Below are positions 8,550 to 19,243 of a stretch of 64,000 nucleotides of DNA, in pieces. This DNA is from Rheinheimera sp. (GTDB lineage Bacteria > Pseudomonadota > Gammaproteobacteria > Enterobacterales > Alteromonadaceae). The notes beneath the pieces are model-generated. The model was not told where the DNA came from. It searched no databases and saw nothing but the letters and a program-made list of their open reading frames with translations. A program made the translations under genes and the position numbers. Where the stretch lies: contig DPJG01000027.1 of NCBI GenBank assembly GCA_003543135.1, positions 302,941-366,940 on the forward strand, given 5' to 3'. Positions within the stretch are counted from its first letter, which is position 1. Each line of letters begins with the position of its first letter.

Positions 8550-9566
8550 ATGCCCGTTATTTTACTGACCGGCGGCGCCGGTTACATTGCCACTCATACT
8601 GCTATCTGCCTGCTCGAGGCTGGGTTTGAGGTGCTGGCACTGGATAATTTCAGCAATTCACAGCCACAGGCGCTGCAGCGGGTGGCGCAAATTTGTGGCC
8701 GGCCAGTGCCGCTGGTCAAAGCCGATATTCGTGATGAAGCAGCGCTGGAACGGGTGTTTTCTGAGCACAACATCAGTGCTGTCGTGCATTTTGCCGGTTT
8801 AAAGGCGGTGGGTGAATCAACAGAGCAGCCGCTGGCGTATTACGACAATAATGTGGCCGGTACCGTTACGTTGTGCCGGGTGATGGCGCGCCATGGTGTC
8901 AAACAGCTGGTGTTCAGCTCTTCGGCTACTGTATATGGTGATGCCCGGCAGATGCCGATCCGTGAGGATGCGCCACGCTCGGCCACCAATCCTTATGGCC
9001 AGAGCAAACTGATGCTGGAATATATCCTTGCGGATCTGCAGGCTTCAGATCCAGCCTGGCGGATAGCCGTATTACGTTATTTTAATCCGGTGGGCGCCCA
9101 TCCCAGTGGTTTGATTGGTGAAAACCCAAATGGCGTGCCAAATAACTTAATGCCCTTTATCAGTCAGGTTGCCGTTGGCAAAAGAGCACAGTTAGCGGTG
9201 TTTGGTGATGACTATGCCACAGCAGACGGTACCGGTGTGCGTGATTATATCCATGTGATGGACCTGGCATCCGGCCATTTAAAAGCGCTGCAGTATTTGC
9301 AGCAACAACCAGGCTTAGTGGCGGTAAACCTTGGTACTGGCCGTGGTTACAGTGTGCTTGAAATGATCAAAGCTTTTAGTGACATTAATCAGGTGGCTGT
9401 ACCTTATCAGATAGTGGCAAGACGGCCTGGTGATATTGCAGAGTGTTATGCCGATCCGTCGCTGGCGCTTGAATTATTTGGCTGGAAAGCTGAGCGTGGC
9501 CTGGAAGATATGGTGCGTGATGCCTGGCGCTGGCAACAACAAAACCCGGATGGTTATTGCAGTTAA
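8550..9566 (+). CDS. galE: UDP-glucose 4-epimerase
   Basis: The 338-residue SDR enzyme interconverts UDP-glucose and UDP-galactose using bound NAD. The Rossmann motif TGGAGYIATH opens the protein (GSH is more usual than ATH). S124/S125, Y149 and K153 form the catalytic set in VFSSSATVYG and NPYGQSK. The C-terminal substrate domain carries RYFNPVGAHPSG and GTGVRDYIHVMDL. Length equals E. coli GalE. It sits between yciI and a GGDEF gene rather than in a gal operon. It may supply galactose to surface glycans, for example from the 25-37 kb locus. Confidence 0.95.
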   Translation: MPVILLTGGAGYIATHTAICLLEAGFEVLALDNFSNSQPQALQRVAQICGRPVPLVKADIRDEAALERVFSEHNISAVVHFAGLKAVGESTEQPLAYYDNNVAGTVTLCRVMARHGVKQLVFSSSATVYGDARQMPIREDAPRSATNPYGQSKLMLEYILADLQASDPAWRIAVLRYFNPVGAHPSGLIGENPNGVPNNLMPFISQVAVGKRAQLAVFGDDYATADGTGVRDYIHVMDLASGHLKALQYLQQQPGLVAVNLGTGRGYSVLEMIKAFSDINQVAVPYQIVARRPGDIAECYADPSLALELFGWKAERGLEDMVRDAWRWQQQNPDGYCS

Positions 9567-9587
9567 CAATCCGTTTTGGAGGATTAT

Positions 9588-11510
9588 TTGCGAAAACAAC
9601 ACCAAAGCGCCTGGTTATGGGCCAAGCAGAGCAAAAGCTGTTGGACTGGCATTGGTGCTTTGGTGTTGTGTACACAAAGTTTTCTGCTGCAGGCAGCAGA
9701 TGCACAAGCTTTTGATTCACTGATCCAGCGTCTGGATAATGGCGATTTGGTGTTTGCCGACCGCGCAGCCATTGACGATTATATGCAACAGCTTAAAGCG
9801 GCAGTACCGCCGGATGATGCCAAACGTCAGCGGCGGCTACAGCGCGAGCAATGTTACGCCGACTTCTATGACAAACCCGATCAGGGCATTGCTTACGCCA
9901 ACCAGTTTTTACACAAGGTTGAAATGAATCAGGATCTGGTGAACCTGTCGCATTTTTATCTGTGCCGCGCTTATCACTATGGCAGTAAAAACCAGCTGAT
10001 AGAACAGGATGCTGATCTGCAACAGGCGGTTGCATTGGCCGGTCGTAGTGAAGATCCACTGACCAAGGCTCAGGCTTTGTCTGATTATGCCGAGTTGCTT
10101 TCCAGCCGTGGGGATAACGGTGAAGCTCTGGTGCAGCTGTTTGAAGCCAATCAGTTATACAAAAAACTCGGTAACCGTTTTGGTATAGGCGACACAGTGG
10201 AAAGTATTGCCACCTCGCTGCGCCGCATGGGCGAGTATGACAAAGCGCTGGAATATCTGGAGCTTTCGGAAAAAGAATTTGCCGCACCTGGGGATAAATA
10301 CCGGCTTGGGTTTTTATGGCAGCAAAAAGCCTTTATTTACGGCGAAACCGGTAAACCGGAAATGGCCAGGCAAATGCTGGAACGCACCAAACAGTTGTAT
10401 CTGCAAATTGGCGAACCTTTATATGCCGCAGCGGCGGACGTGGACTTAATGTGGGTTGCCAATCAGCAGGAACGTTTTGGCGAAAGCCTGGAAATTGCCG
10501 CCAAGGTTGAACAACAACTGAATCGTTATCAGCAGCAGGGCGGTGGTGAAAAGGTGGTGAATGCTGAGCTTTTTGTGTTGTACCAGGCAGAAGCTCTGGC
10601 AGGCACGGGCCAGCTTGCATCTGCCCTTGAAAAATTCATCGAAGCAGAAAAGCTGATCACTGCACTTGAAAACCCACGTTATTCTATGTGGTTACATCGT
10701 TCCTGGTCCAAAGCGCTGGCGCAGGCCGGCGATTACACCCGCGCTTATCAGCAGTTGGTACAAGCCAATCTGCTGGAGCAACAACTGAACTCGCTGAGTA
10801 AAAAGCAGCGCGAGTCGTTACTGCGGTATCAGTTTGATACCGAATTAAAAGATGAAAAAAACAATCAGCTGCAAGCACAGAATCAGCTCACGTCTCAACA
10901 ATTACAGGTGCTGGAGTCGGCACAGCGCTGGCAATATATCGCCATTGCGCTTTTTATTATTTTGGCGCTCATAGCGCTGTTTTATGCCATTTCACAAATT
11001 CAGCGCAACCGGCAGCTGCATCGTCTGGCCATGACCGACGAACTCACGCGGGTGGCCAACAGACGCAGTATTTTATGGTTTGCCGAAAATGTGCGTCAGC
11101 AGTCGCTGCAGCATCAACAGCATTGGTGTTTGTTATTGATTGATATTGATTATTTTAAACAATGTAATGACAATTACGGCCACGATGCCGGCGACCAGGT
11201 GCTGGTGCAAACAGCGGCCATGTTAAAACAACAGCTCAGGGCACAGGACAGAGTGGGTCGTACCGGTGGTGAAGAATTTCTGGTGGTGTTACCCAATACC
11301 GATGTCGCCGGTGCCACTGAAGTGGCCGAGCAGCTGCGTTTATCGGTGCATGCGTTAAGTTTCAGCGGTTATCCTGGTATTCAAATCAGCATCAGTGTTG
11401 GTGTAGCGCAGGCCGGAAGGCTGGAGGATGTGCGCGAAGTGATGAGCCGGGCTGACGCTGGCCTTTATCAGGCCAAGTCCAGCGGGCGGAACAAGGTGAT
11501 TGTCAGTTAA
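9588..11510 (+). CDS. TPR-containing membrane diguanylate cyclase
   Basis: TTG at 9588 is preferred: GGAGG lies 5 bases before it, and the product then begins with a basic stretch and a signal-like hydrophobic segment ending near QAADA. A large periplasmic region of tetratricopeptide repeats follows (about residues 40-430), then one transmembrane helix near 448-470, then a C-terminal GGDEF domain. The active-site loop is GGEEF at about 560-564, with an inhibitory I-site RAQD placed 5 residues earlier. It should therefore be an active, product-inhibited c-di-GMP synthase. It follows galE by 21 bases, suggesting one transcript. The TPR ligand is unknown. Confidence 0.92.
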   Translation: MRKQHQSAWLWAKQSKSCWTGIGALVLCTQSFLLQAADAQAFDSLIQRLDNGDLVFADRAAIDDYMQQLKAAVPPDDAKRQRRLQREQCYADFYDKPDQGIAYANQFLHKVEMNQDLVNLSHFYLCRAYHYGSKNQLIEQDADLQQAVALAGRSEDPLTKAQALSDYAELLSSRGDNGEALVQLFEANQLYKKLGNRFGIGDTVESIATSLRRMGEYDKALEYLELSEKEFAAPGDKYRLGFLWQQKAFIYGETGKPEMARQMLERTKQLYLQIGEPLYAAAADVDLMWVANQQERFGESLEIAAKVEQQLNRYQQQGGGEKVVNAELFVLYQAEALAGTGQLASALEKFIEAEKLITALENPRYSMWLHRSWSKALAQAGDYTRAYQQLVQANLLEQQLNSLSKKQRESLLRYQFDTELKDEKNNQLQAQNQLTSQQLQVLESAQRWQYIAIALFIILALIALFYAISQIQRNRQLHRLAMTDELTRVANRRSILWFAENVRQQSLQHQQHWCLLLIDIDYFKQCNDNYGHDAGDQVLVQTAAMLKQQLRAQDRVGRTGGEEFLVVLPNTDVAGATEVAEQLRLSVHALSFSGYPGIQISISVGVAQAGRLEDVREVMSRADAGLYQAKSSGRNKVIVS

Positions 11511-11642
11511 GCATTGTGTTTGTTGTGACCGCGGCAGCCGCTCTGTGATAAGCCGTTATTTTCTACATGCAGAACCCAAAATTCAGTAGCCAAAAAACAG
11601 CGCCAGAAAATCAGCGTCAGCGCGCAAAAAAAGGACCCTCAG

Positions 11643-14600
11643 GTGAGCGCATTTTCCGACCCGCAAGTCCCGTTATTCACTGATGCCCCGCCGCTGGAGC
11701 CCGGTTTTTTAGTGGTTCATGCCAATCAGCCGGAGCAGCTCAGAGCGCTGGTTGTGCACTTTACCAAAGCGTACCCGCTTGGCGTGCTCGAAACCGAATT
11801 TGTGCTGGTGCAAAGTAACGGTATTGCCCAGTGGCTTAAACTGGCGCTGGCTGCCGACACAGCCCCCGTGGATGGCAGCGATGGTGGTCTGGGGATTGCC
11901 AGCTGCCTCAGTTTACAAATGCCAGGGCGTTTTATCTGGCAGCTCTATCGCAGTGTGCTAGGCGCTGAACATATTCCCGAACATTCAGTATTTGATAAAG
12001 ATGAGCTGTGCTGGCGGTTGTTTAAATTGCTGCCAAAACTTGCCAGGCAGGCAGAATTTCAGGCGCTTGCGGGTTATCTGGCGGATGATACTTTGCAGCG
12101 TAAACAGCATCAGCTGGCGCTCAGGCTTGCCGACTTATTTGACCAATATCAGGTGTACCGTGCCGACTGGCTGCAGGCCTGGAGTGAAGGCAAAGATGTG
12201 CTGATTGACGCCAGAGGCGGGCAAAAAGCACTGCCGGAGTCTGAACGCTGGCAAGCGGCGTTGTGGCGCGCTGTGCTTGATGACGTGCCCGATGCCGAAA
12301 AATCGTTAAGCCGCGCTTTATTGCATCACAAGTTTTTAGCTGCAGCCAGCAAGCTCAATGCTCAAAGCAGACCTAAAGGCCTGCCGCGGCGGGTCATCGT
12401 CTTTGGTATTTCCAGTTTGCCACAACAAATGCTGGAAGCGCTGGCAGCCATCGCACCTTACACTCAGGTACTGCTGGCGGTGCATAACCCTTGTCAGCAT
12501 TATTGGGCCGACATAGTGGCGGACAAAGATTTGTTGCGCCGCGGCATTGGCCGGCAGCAGCCAAAACAAATGCCGGTGCAAAATACAGCCAATGCCGTCA
12601 GTCAAACAGAGCTCACACAACACCCCCATGGCCATCCGCTACTGGCAGCCTGGGGGAAACAGGGCCGGGATTATATTGCGCTGCTTGACCAGTTTGACCA
12701 GACTCAGGCGCATCGTTTTTTGTTTGCCGGCCAAAGGGTGGATCTTTTTAGCAATGCGCCCGAAAACACCCTGCTGGGTCAGCTGCAAAACGATATTCTG
12801 GAGCTTCGGCCATTAGCCGAAACCAGAGCGCACTGGCCAGTGCTGTCTTTGCCACAGGCACAAAGTATCTGTTTTGCCACGGCCCACAGTGCCATGCGCG
12901 AAATTGAAATTTTGCATGATGATTTACTGGCACAATTTTCCGCGGATCCGGGCTTAAAACCCGCCGATGTGATGGTGATGGTGCCGGATATTAACCAGTA
13001 TGCCGCCGCTATTGCCGCTGTGTTTGGCCGTTTGAGCCGCGACGATGCCCGTTATATTCCCTTTACCGTGGCCGATCAGAGTGCGCTGGCCAAAGAGCCT
13101 TTGCTGCAGGCGCTGCAAACTTTATTAAATCTGCAGCAGCAGCGTTTTACCGTCAGCACCCTGCTGGATTTATTACAGCTGCCAGCGCTACAACAAAAAT
13201 TTGGCCTGACCGATGCCGATTTGCCGCTGCTGCAACGCTGGATAGAAGCGGCCAATATCCGCTGGGGGTTGCATGAAAACCAGCGTGAAAGCCTGGGCTT
13301 ACCGGGGGGGCTTTGGCAAAACAGCTGGCAATCGGGCTTACAACGCATGTTATTAGGTTATGCGGTTGGCGACAGTGAAGCCTGGCTGCAGATAGCTCCT
13401 TTACCAGAAGTGTCGGGGCTGTCGGCTGAACTTGCCGGTAAACTGGCCAGGCTGCTGGCGCTTTTAGAGCAATACTGGCAACAAAGTCAGTTGCAGCTTC
13501 CACCCAAAGACTGGGTATTGTGGCTGCAGCAGCTGCTGGCCGATTTTTTTCTGCCGGTGGATGAGCACCAAAACGAGCTGCTGCTGAAGTTACAGCAAGG
13601 GCTGCATGACTGGCAGTTGCAGTGTCAGCGAAGTGGTCTGGATAGCCCTCTATGCCTGGCTGTGGTGGCACAAAGCTGGCTGGACGGATTTGAGCGCCAG
13701 GGGCTGGCGCAGCGTTTTCTGGCCGGCGCCGTGAACTTTGCCACCTTAATGCCGATGCGCGCTATTCCATTTGCGCAAATTCATTTGCTTGGCATGAATG
13801 ACGGTGATTTCCCGCGCAAGATGCTCCGGCAGGATTTTGATTTAATGGCGCATTCGTACCGTCCGGGCGATCGTTCGCGCCGGGACGACGACCGTTATTT
13901 GCTGCTCGAAGCGCTATTATCAGCGCGCAAGCGGCTTCGTATCAGCTGGGTGGGCCACAGTGTACATGACAACAGCGAAAGACCCCCTTCTGTGCTGATA
14001 GCACAGCTTCGGGATCATCTGGCCTCCGGCTGGCAGCTGCAGCTTGGAGATAACATAGTGACAGGTGATGCCTTGCTGGATGCCTTAACAGTACAGCATC
14101 CACTGCAGGCCTTTAGCCGTCGTTACCTTGGCTCAGAGACTTTAACCAGTTATCAGCATGAATGGCTGGCGCTGCATCAGCCCAAAACCAGCGACACGCC
14201 AAAGCCGTCCGGCCAGGCTGTTGCGGCTCTGGCGCTACCGGATGAACTGCCGGTGTGGGACATCGGCCGTTTAACTGCCTGGTTAAAAGATCCGGTGAAG
14301 TTTTTTTTCCGGCAACGACTGAAAATCCAGCTGGAGTACGACGACAGCCGGCTGAGCAGCAGTGAAGATTTTAGTCTGGATGCCTTGCAGCGCTGGCAGC
14401 TGCAGCAGCGGTTGCAGCAACAGCTGATGCAGGCCATTGATGAAGGCAAACCCTGGCAGCAGATATTGTCTTTGCAGCTGACCAGACTTTCGCAGGAAGG
14501 GCTGTTGCCGCTCGCTGGCGCCGGCGACATGTTCTGTCAGCAACTGGAAGAATTACTTAGCCCGCAGGCTGAGGCGTATCAAAGCCTGCTGTTAAGCCAG

Positions 14601-15206
14601 ACTACAGAACTGCTTGCGCCTTTGTATCTGGAGTTTGGCGCTGGCGGCCAGCAATGCGGCGACTGGCTGCGCGGCCTGCGTCGCACGTCCGATGGCCGCC
14701 TGCTGCAATATCAGTGGCTGGTGGGGGCTTTGTATAAAAACAAACAATTAAGATACAGCCAATTGTTATCGTCCTGGCTACAGCAGTTATTGTGTGCCGC
14801 CAATGGTCACCCGCTTTCTATTCAGCTGTTGGCGGTGGATGGACAAATTTGTTTGCCGCCACTGGAAAAAACAGCGGCCATTGATGAGCTGACGCAGTTA
14901 TTTCAGTGGATAAGCCAGGCTTTATGCCGGCCTTTGCCGGTGGAGTTCAGTACAGCGCTGTTGTATTTGCAGGCCGGGTTGGCCGATGGCAGCACGCCGG
15001 ATGCCAAACTGCTCGACAAACTGACCAGGTTGTATCAGGGCGATGGCTTTAACAGCGGCCGTGTCGAGCAAAACCGTTATTTACAACGGGCTTATCCAGA
15101 CTTTGCTGCTTTATGGCAACAAGGAGAAATGGCGGTGGTGGCCAAAGGGTTATACCAGGGGCTGCGGCAATATCTGCAAGACAATGGTATTTTGGAGCGT
15201 GGCTGA
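11643..15206 (+). CDS. recC: RecBCD subunit gamma (exodeoxyribonuclease V)
   Basis: The 1187-residue RecC (E. coli 1122) scans for Chi and forms the core of the RecBCD helicase-nuclease. Family segments include FVLVQSNGIAQWLKL near the start, CLSLQMPGRFIWQLY, and the inactivated nuclease region with WDIGRLTAWLKDPVKFFFRQ. GTG at 11643 has AAGGA about 10 bases upstream. It is first of a recC-recB-recD operon; the ptrA gene found between recC and recB in enterics is absent. The TGA overlaps the recB ATG by one base. Confidence 0.95.
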   Translation: MSAFSDPQVPLFTDAPPLEPGFLVVHANQPEQLRALVVHFTKAYPLGVLETEFVLVQSNGIAQWLKLALAADTAPVDGSDGGLGIASCLSLQMPGRFIWQLYRSVLGAEHIPEHSVFDKDELCWRLFKLLPKLARQAEFQALAGYLADDTLQRKQHQLALRLADLFDQYQVYRADWLQAWSEGKDVLIDARGGQKALPESERWQAALWRAVLDDVPDAEKSLSRALLHHKFLAAASKLNAQSRPKGLPRRVIVFGISSLPQQMLEALAAIAPYTQVLLAVHNPCQHYWADIVADKDLLRRGIGRQQPKQMPVQNTANAVSQTELTQHPHGHPLLAAWGKQGRDYIALLDQFDQTQAHRFLFAGQRVDLFSNAPENTLLGQLQNDILELRPLAETRAHWPVLSLPQAQSICFATAHSAMREIEILHDDLLAQFSADPGLKPADVMVMVPDINQYAAAIAAVFGRLSRDDARYIPFTVADQSALAKEPLLQALQTLLNLQQQRFTVSTLLDLLQLPALQQKFGLTDADLPLLQRWIEAANIRWGLHENQRESLGLPGGLWQNSWQSGLQRMLLGYAVGDSEAWLQIAPLPEVSGLSAELAGKLARLLALLEQYWQQSQLQLPPKDWVLWLQQLLADFFLPVDEHQNELLLKLQQGLHDWQLQCQRSGLDSPLCLAVVAQSWLDGFERQGLAQRFLAGAVNFATLMPMRAIPFAQIHLLGMNDGDFPRKMLRQDFDLMAHSYRPGDRSRRDDDRYLLLEALLSARKRLRISWVGHSVHDNSERPPSVLIAQLRDHLASGWQLQLGDNIVTGDALLDALTVQHPLQAFSRRYLGSETLTSYQHEWLALHQPKTSDTPKPSGQAVAALALPDELPVWDIGRLTAWLKDPVKFFFRQRLKIQLEYDDSRLSSSEDFSLDALQRWQLQQRLQQQLMQAIDEGKPWQQILSLQLTRLSQEGLLPLAGAGDMFCQQLEELLSPQAEAYQSLLLSQTTELLAPLYLEFGAGGQQCGDWLRGLRRTSDGRLLQYQWLVGALYKNKQLRYSQLLSSWLQQLLCAANGHPLSIQLLAVDGQICLPPLEKTAAIDELTQLFQWISQALCRPLPVEFSTALLYLQAGLADGSTPDAKLLDKLTRLYQGDGFNSGRVEQNRYLQRAYPDFAALWQQGEMAVVAKGLYQGLRQYLQDNGILERG

Positions 15207-18200
15207 TGACAGAGCTCAATAACAAGGCCGTGCCAATGAAAGCCAATCAACAAATGACAGCCTGCCAGAAATTAAATTTATTCACTTTACCACTGCGTGG
15301 CAGTGCGCTGATTGAAGCCAGTGCCGGCACAGGTAAAACTTTTACTATTGCCGCTTTGTATTTGCGTGCCGTGCTTGGCCATAGCGGCGATGAATATGCC
15401 GGCGCGGCTCAAGGTTTAGCGGGCAGTGATGAACAAAATGCCGATACTGCCGCTTTGCCGCCGTTATTGCCAAATGACATTCTGGTGGTGACTTTTACTG
15501 AAGCGGCCACTGCTGAGCTGACCGACCGCATCCGCGCCAGGCTGGCACATGCTGCCCGTTATTTTCGCACTGAAGTCACAGAGGCTGATGCCATATTAGC
15601 GGCGCTGGCGCAAAGTTTTGCTCCAGAAGCCTGGCCACAATGTGCCATGCGTTTGGAACTTGCCAGTCAGTCGATGGACGAAGCTGCGGTGTCGACGATT
15701 CACAGCTGGTGTCAGCGGATGCTGGCGGAGCATGCGTTTGATTCCGGTAGCAGTTTTGAGGAAAGTCTGAGCAGCGATCAGTCGGCGCTGCTGGCCGAAG
15801 TGGTGCAGGATTATTGGCGCAGTTTTGTTTATGCGCTGAATCAGACGGAGTTTTTCCGTTATCAGCAATGTTATGCCACACCGGAGCAGCTGCAAAAAGC
15901 CTTGCAGCAGGTATGGCAGGATGCTGCACAGCCGCAAGCGCAGCGCGCGGCACCACAAAGGGACGATCACAGGCCGGCGCCTGCGCAGCTGATCCACGAA
16001 GAGCAAACAACACGCCGCGCCACTTTAACCCGACTCAAAGCACCCTGGCCGGTCTGGTTACAGGAGCTCAGGGTATTGTTTGCCAGCGCAAGGCAGGAAA
16101 AACGTATTAACGGCAGTCAGCTGCGTGAAGATTATCTGCAAAACTGGCTGGGGGCACTGGAACGCTGGGCCACAGATCCGCAGCTGATCACACCTGAGCT
16201 TAGCGACAGTGCCTGGCACAGATTAAGCCCGGCAGGCATAGCCCAGGCCAGCAAAGGCGAAGCATTACAACATCCGGCTTTTGCTGCCATTGCCGAACTT
16301 CAGACTGAACTTACCCAGATTGCCGATTGCCAGGAAGGGCTGCGCCAGCATGCCCTGCGCTGGTGCCGGCAGCGTTTTGCCAAAGCCCAGCTGCAACAGG
16401 GCGAATTTGGTTTTGACGATTTATTAAGCCGTTTTGCCGATGCACTTGAAGGCAGCAAGGGCGAACAATTGGCCGCAAGGGTGCGGGCGCAGTTCCCGCT
16501 GGCGCTGATTGATGAATTTCAGGACACAGATCCGGTGCAATACCGCATCTTCCGCCGTATTTATCAGCCGGAGCAAAACCGGCAGGACAGTGCTTTGTTA
16601 TTGATTGGCGACCCCAAGCAGGCCATTTACGCCTTTCGTGGTGCCGATATTTTTACCTATTTGCAGGCCAAACAAGCCACAGCGCCAAGGCATTATTCGC
16701 TGGATACCAATTTTCGTTCCACCAGCGCTATGGTGCAGGTGGTCAATCAGCTGTTTTTACAGCCGGAGCAGCGTGAAAAGGGCGATGGTGCCTTTTTATT
16801 CAGACCCAGACAAAATCTGGTGGCCTTTAGCCCGGTGCAGGCGGCAGGTCGCAAGGAAATTTTTTACTGTGCACAGCAGCAGATGCCGGCGCTGCAGGTC
16901 TGTTATCTGGACGAGGGCGACAAAGCGCTGAGTAAAAGCAGTTATTTAACTCAGATGGCGCGCGCCTGTGCCAATCAGATTTGCCAGTTATTAAATGCCG
17001 GGGCAAAGGCGCAGGCCGGTTTTGTGGTGCCAGGCAAGGATCAGCTAAAGCAGGAATCCAGCCAGGAGGGCAGTCAAAAAATCAGGCCACTGCAACCGGC
17101 CGATATCGCAGTGCTGGTCAACAATCAGCAGGAAGCGGACGAAATCCGCGGCGCTTTATTAGACAGTGGCATACGCAGCGTGTATTTGTCGGACAAAGGC
17201 TCGGTGTTTCAAACGGCCATTGCCCGGGATTTATTGTTGTGGCTGGAAGCCTGCAGCGATCCGGGCCATGAGCTGAAACTGCGCTCGGCGCTTGGTGCCC
17301 AAAGCCTTAGCTGGAATTATGCTGAACTTGCCAGGTTGCAGCAGGATGAATGGTTTTTTGCGCTGTGGCAGGACAAGTTTATTGAGTTTTCAAAGTTATG
17401 GCGCTCTCAGGGGGTATTACCTCTGGTGCGGCGTTTGTTGCAGGATTTTGACCTTGTCAGCCGTTTTGCCGGCAAAAAAGATGGCGAGCGCCAGCTGACC
17501 GACTTATTACATTTGGCCGAGCTGCTGCAACAGGCCAGCCGTGGTCTGGAGGGTGAACTGGCGCTGCTGCGTTATTTTAAAGACCATCTGGCCGGTGAGC
17601 TGGCGCTGGATGCCGATGCAATGAAACTGCGGCTGGAAAGTGATGAAGCCCTGGTACGGGTGGTGACTATTCATAAATCCAAAGGGCTGGAATACCCGCT
17701 GGTGTTTTTGCCTTTTATTGCAGCGGCGCGGCCGTTAGATCCGGCCAATTTGCCGTATCGCTACCATGACGAAGCCGGCCAGTTACAGCTTTGTTATCAA
17801 AAAGATGACGGCATTTTTGCCAAAGCCGAACGCGAAAGGCTGGGGGAAGATTTACGCAAACTTTATGTAGCTTTGACCAGGGCGCAGCATTATTGCTGGC
17901 TGGCACTGGCGCCACTGAAAGAGAGCTCTGCTATTGGGTATTTACTCGATGACAGCGCACTGTTGCCGCCCGGTGAACTCACCACGCTGCTCAGCCAATG
18001 GCAACACCCGGCCGTTGCACTGAGTGCTTTTGCGGATGAACCTGCCGCTTATTTTCAATCTGCAGCAGAGCAGCCGGCCATACCTGCCCAGCCTTATGCC
18101 ACTGTCAGTAAACGCAATTATCTGCCCTGGTGGACCGCCAGTTATAGTGCGCTTGCCGCCGGCGCAGGTGCAACTGTGGGCTCCGATGCGGACACTGATA

Positions 18201-19243
18201 AACATGCTCAGCCGAGCCCCAATGCAGTGCAACAGAGCGCCAGGTTATTACCCAGGTTTGATACCAGCGCCGATGGGCCTGAGCTTGCCAAAAACTCCGA
18301 GTTATACCGCGAGTTAGTCAAAGAGCAAGCAGGCGGGGAAGCAGAAGCCGGGTTCTATTCTTATGAGCAGGCGCAGCAACCTTCACCAGCAACAATGCCG
18401 CTTGTCAGCCAGCAGTTTTTACGCGGCGCTGCCGCCGGGACTTTTTTACACGATATGCTGGAATGGGCCGCGCTGCAGGGTTTTGCCATGGTGGCAGCAG
18501 CGCCTGAGCTGTTGACGGCGCAGCTGATTATCCAAAGCCAGAAGCTGCATTGGCTGTGGCAGGATAACCGCAGTTTAGGCTGGCAGCGGCGTTTACTGGT
18601 CACAGATGCGCTGGAGCAGCCGGAATTTCAATCGGCCGAAGAGGCGGTAGCCGGGGTTGCCAACTGGTTAAGCGGGCTCTTGCGCGCCAACTGGCGCTGC
18701 GGCAAGGCCTGGTTGTCACTTGCCACCCTGACGCAGTATCAGAGCGAGCTGGAATTCTGGCTCAGCGCCCGTGGGGTGCAAACCAAAAATATTGACGCAT
18801 TGCTGCAACAATATCTGTGGCCAGCGCTGCCGCGCCCTGCGTTACAGCAACAGCAACTGAACGGTATGCTCAAAGGCTTTATCGATTTAACTTTTAGTGC
18901 TGATGGCCGTTTTCATGTAGCGGATTATAAAAGTAATTATCTGCCTGATGGCCAGTACGATGAAAGGGCGTTAATCCATATCATGCTTGATCACAGATAT
19001 GATTTACAGGCTGCATTGTATGGTCTGGCGCTGCACCGGCTGTTAGGCAGCCGTTTGCTCGGTTATCACATAGAGCAGCATCTGGGGCAGGCTTATTATT
19101 GGTTTGTGCGTGGTGGCGGCGATGAGCAGACGGCCAATGCCGGCATGTTATGTTGTGAATTGCCGCCTGCGCTGATCCTGGCGCTGGATAAGCTGTTTAG
19201 CGGTAAAACCGCAATGGAAGGAGCCGCGCATGGAGTTTGTTAA
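15206..19243 (+). CDS. recB: RecBCD subunit beta (helicase-nuclease)
   Basis: The start is the ATG overlapping the recC stop (TGATG), with GGAG 8 bases upstream; a longer frame from 15113 lies inside recC. The 1345-residue protein has the SF1 Walker A ASAGTGKT (K44), Walker B DEFQDTDP, the motif LIGDPKQAIYAFRG, and HKSKGLEYPLVFLPF. The C-terminal nuclease has GFIDLTF and VADYKSNYL, giving the acidic and lysine catalytic residues near 1228-1241. E. coli RecB has 1180 residues; extra sequence includes an Ala/Gly-rich insertion after Walker A and a long linker before the nuclease. Confidence 0.96.
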   Translation: MTELNNKAVPMKANQQMTACQKLNLFTLPLRGSALIEASAGTGKTFTIAALYLRAVLGHSGDEYAGAAQGLAGSDEQNADTAALPPLLPNDILVVTFTEAATAELTDRIRARLAHAARYFRTEVTEADAILAALAQSFAPEAWPQCAMRLELASQSMDEAAVSTIHSWCQRMLAEHAFDSGSSFEESLSSDQSALLAEVVQDYWRSFVYALNQTEFFRYQQCYATPEQLQKALQQVWQDAAQPQAQRAAPQRDDHRPAPAQLIHEEQTTRRATLTRLKAPWPVWLQELRVLFASARQEKRINGSQLREDYLQNWLGALERWATDPQLITPELSDSAWHRLSPAGIAQASKGEALQHPAFAAIAELQTELTQIADCQEGLRQHALRWCRQRFAKAQLQQGEFGFDDLLSRFADALEGSKGEQLAARVRAQFPLALIDEFQDTDPVQYRIFRRIYQPEQNRQDSALLLIGDPKQAIYAFRGADIFTYLQAKQATAPRHYSLDTNFRSTSAMVQVVNQLFLQPEQREKGDGAFLFRPRQNLVAFSPVQAAGRKEIFYCAQQQMPALQVCYLDEGDKALSKSSYLTQMARACANQICQLLNAGAKAQAGFVVPGKDQLKQESSQEGSQKIRPLQPADIAVLVNNQQEADEIRGALLDSGIRSVYLSDKGSVFQTAIARDLLLWLEACSDPGHELKLRSALGAQSLSWNYAELARLQQDEWFFALWQDKFIEFSKLWRSQGVLPLVRRLLQDFDLVSRFAGKKDGERQLTDLLHLAELLQQASRGLEGELALLRYFKDHLAGELALDADAMKLRLESDEALVRVVTIHKSKGLEYPLVFLPFIAAARPLDPANLPYRYHDEAGQLQLCYQKDDGIFAKAERERLGEDLRKLYVALTRAQHYCWLALAPLKESSAIGYLLDDSALLPPGELTTLLSQWQHPAVALSAFADEPAAYFQSAAEQPAIPAQPYATVSKRNYLPWWTASYSALAAGAGATVGSDADTDKHAQPSPNAVQQSARLLPRFDTSADGPELAKNSELYRELVKEQAGGEAEAGFYSYEQAQQPSPATMPLVSQQFLRGAAAGTFLHDMLEWAALQGFAMVAAAPELLTAQLIIQSQKLHWLWQDNRSLGWQRRLLVTDALEQPEFQSAEEAVAGVANWLSGLLRANWRCGKAWLSLATLTQYQSELEFWLSARGVQTKNIDALLQQYLWPALPRPALQQQQLNGMLKGFIDLTFSADGRFHVADYKSNYLPDGQYDERALIHIMLDHRYDLQAALYGLALHRLLGSRLLGYHIEQHLGQAYYWFVRGGGDEQTANAGMLCCELPPALILALDKLFSGKTAMEGAAHGVC

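Noticed and set aside
15576-16013. Long antisense frames inside recB (also 13153-13671 in recC and 9793-10287 in the GGDEF gene)
   Set aside because: They are fully opposite strong genes, have no ribosome site or family resemblance, and are explained by the codon bias of the sense strand.
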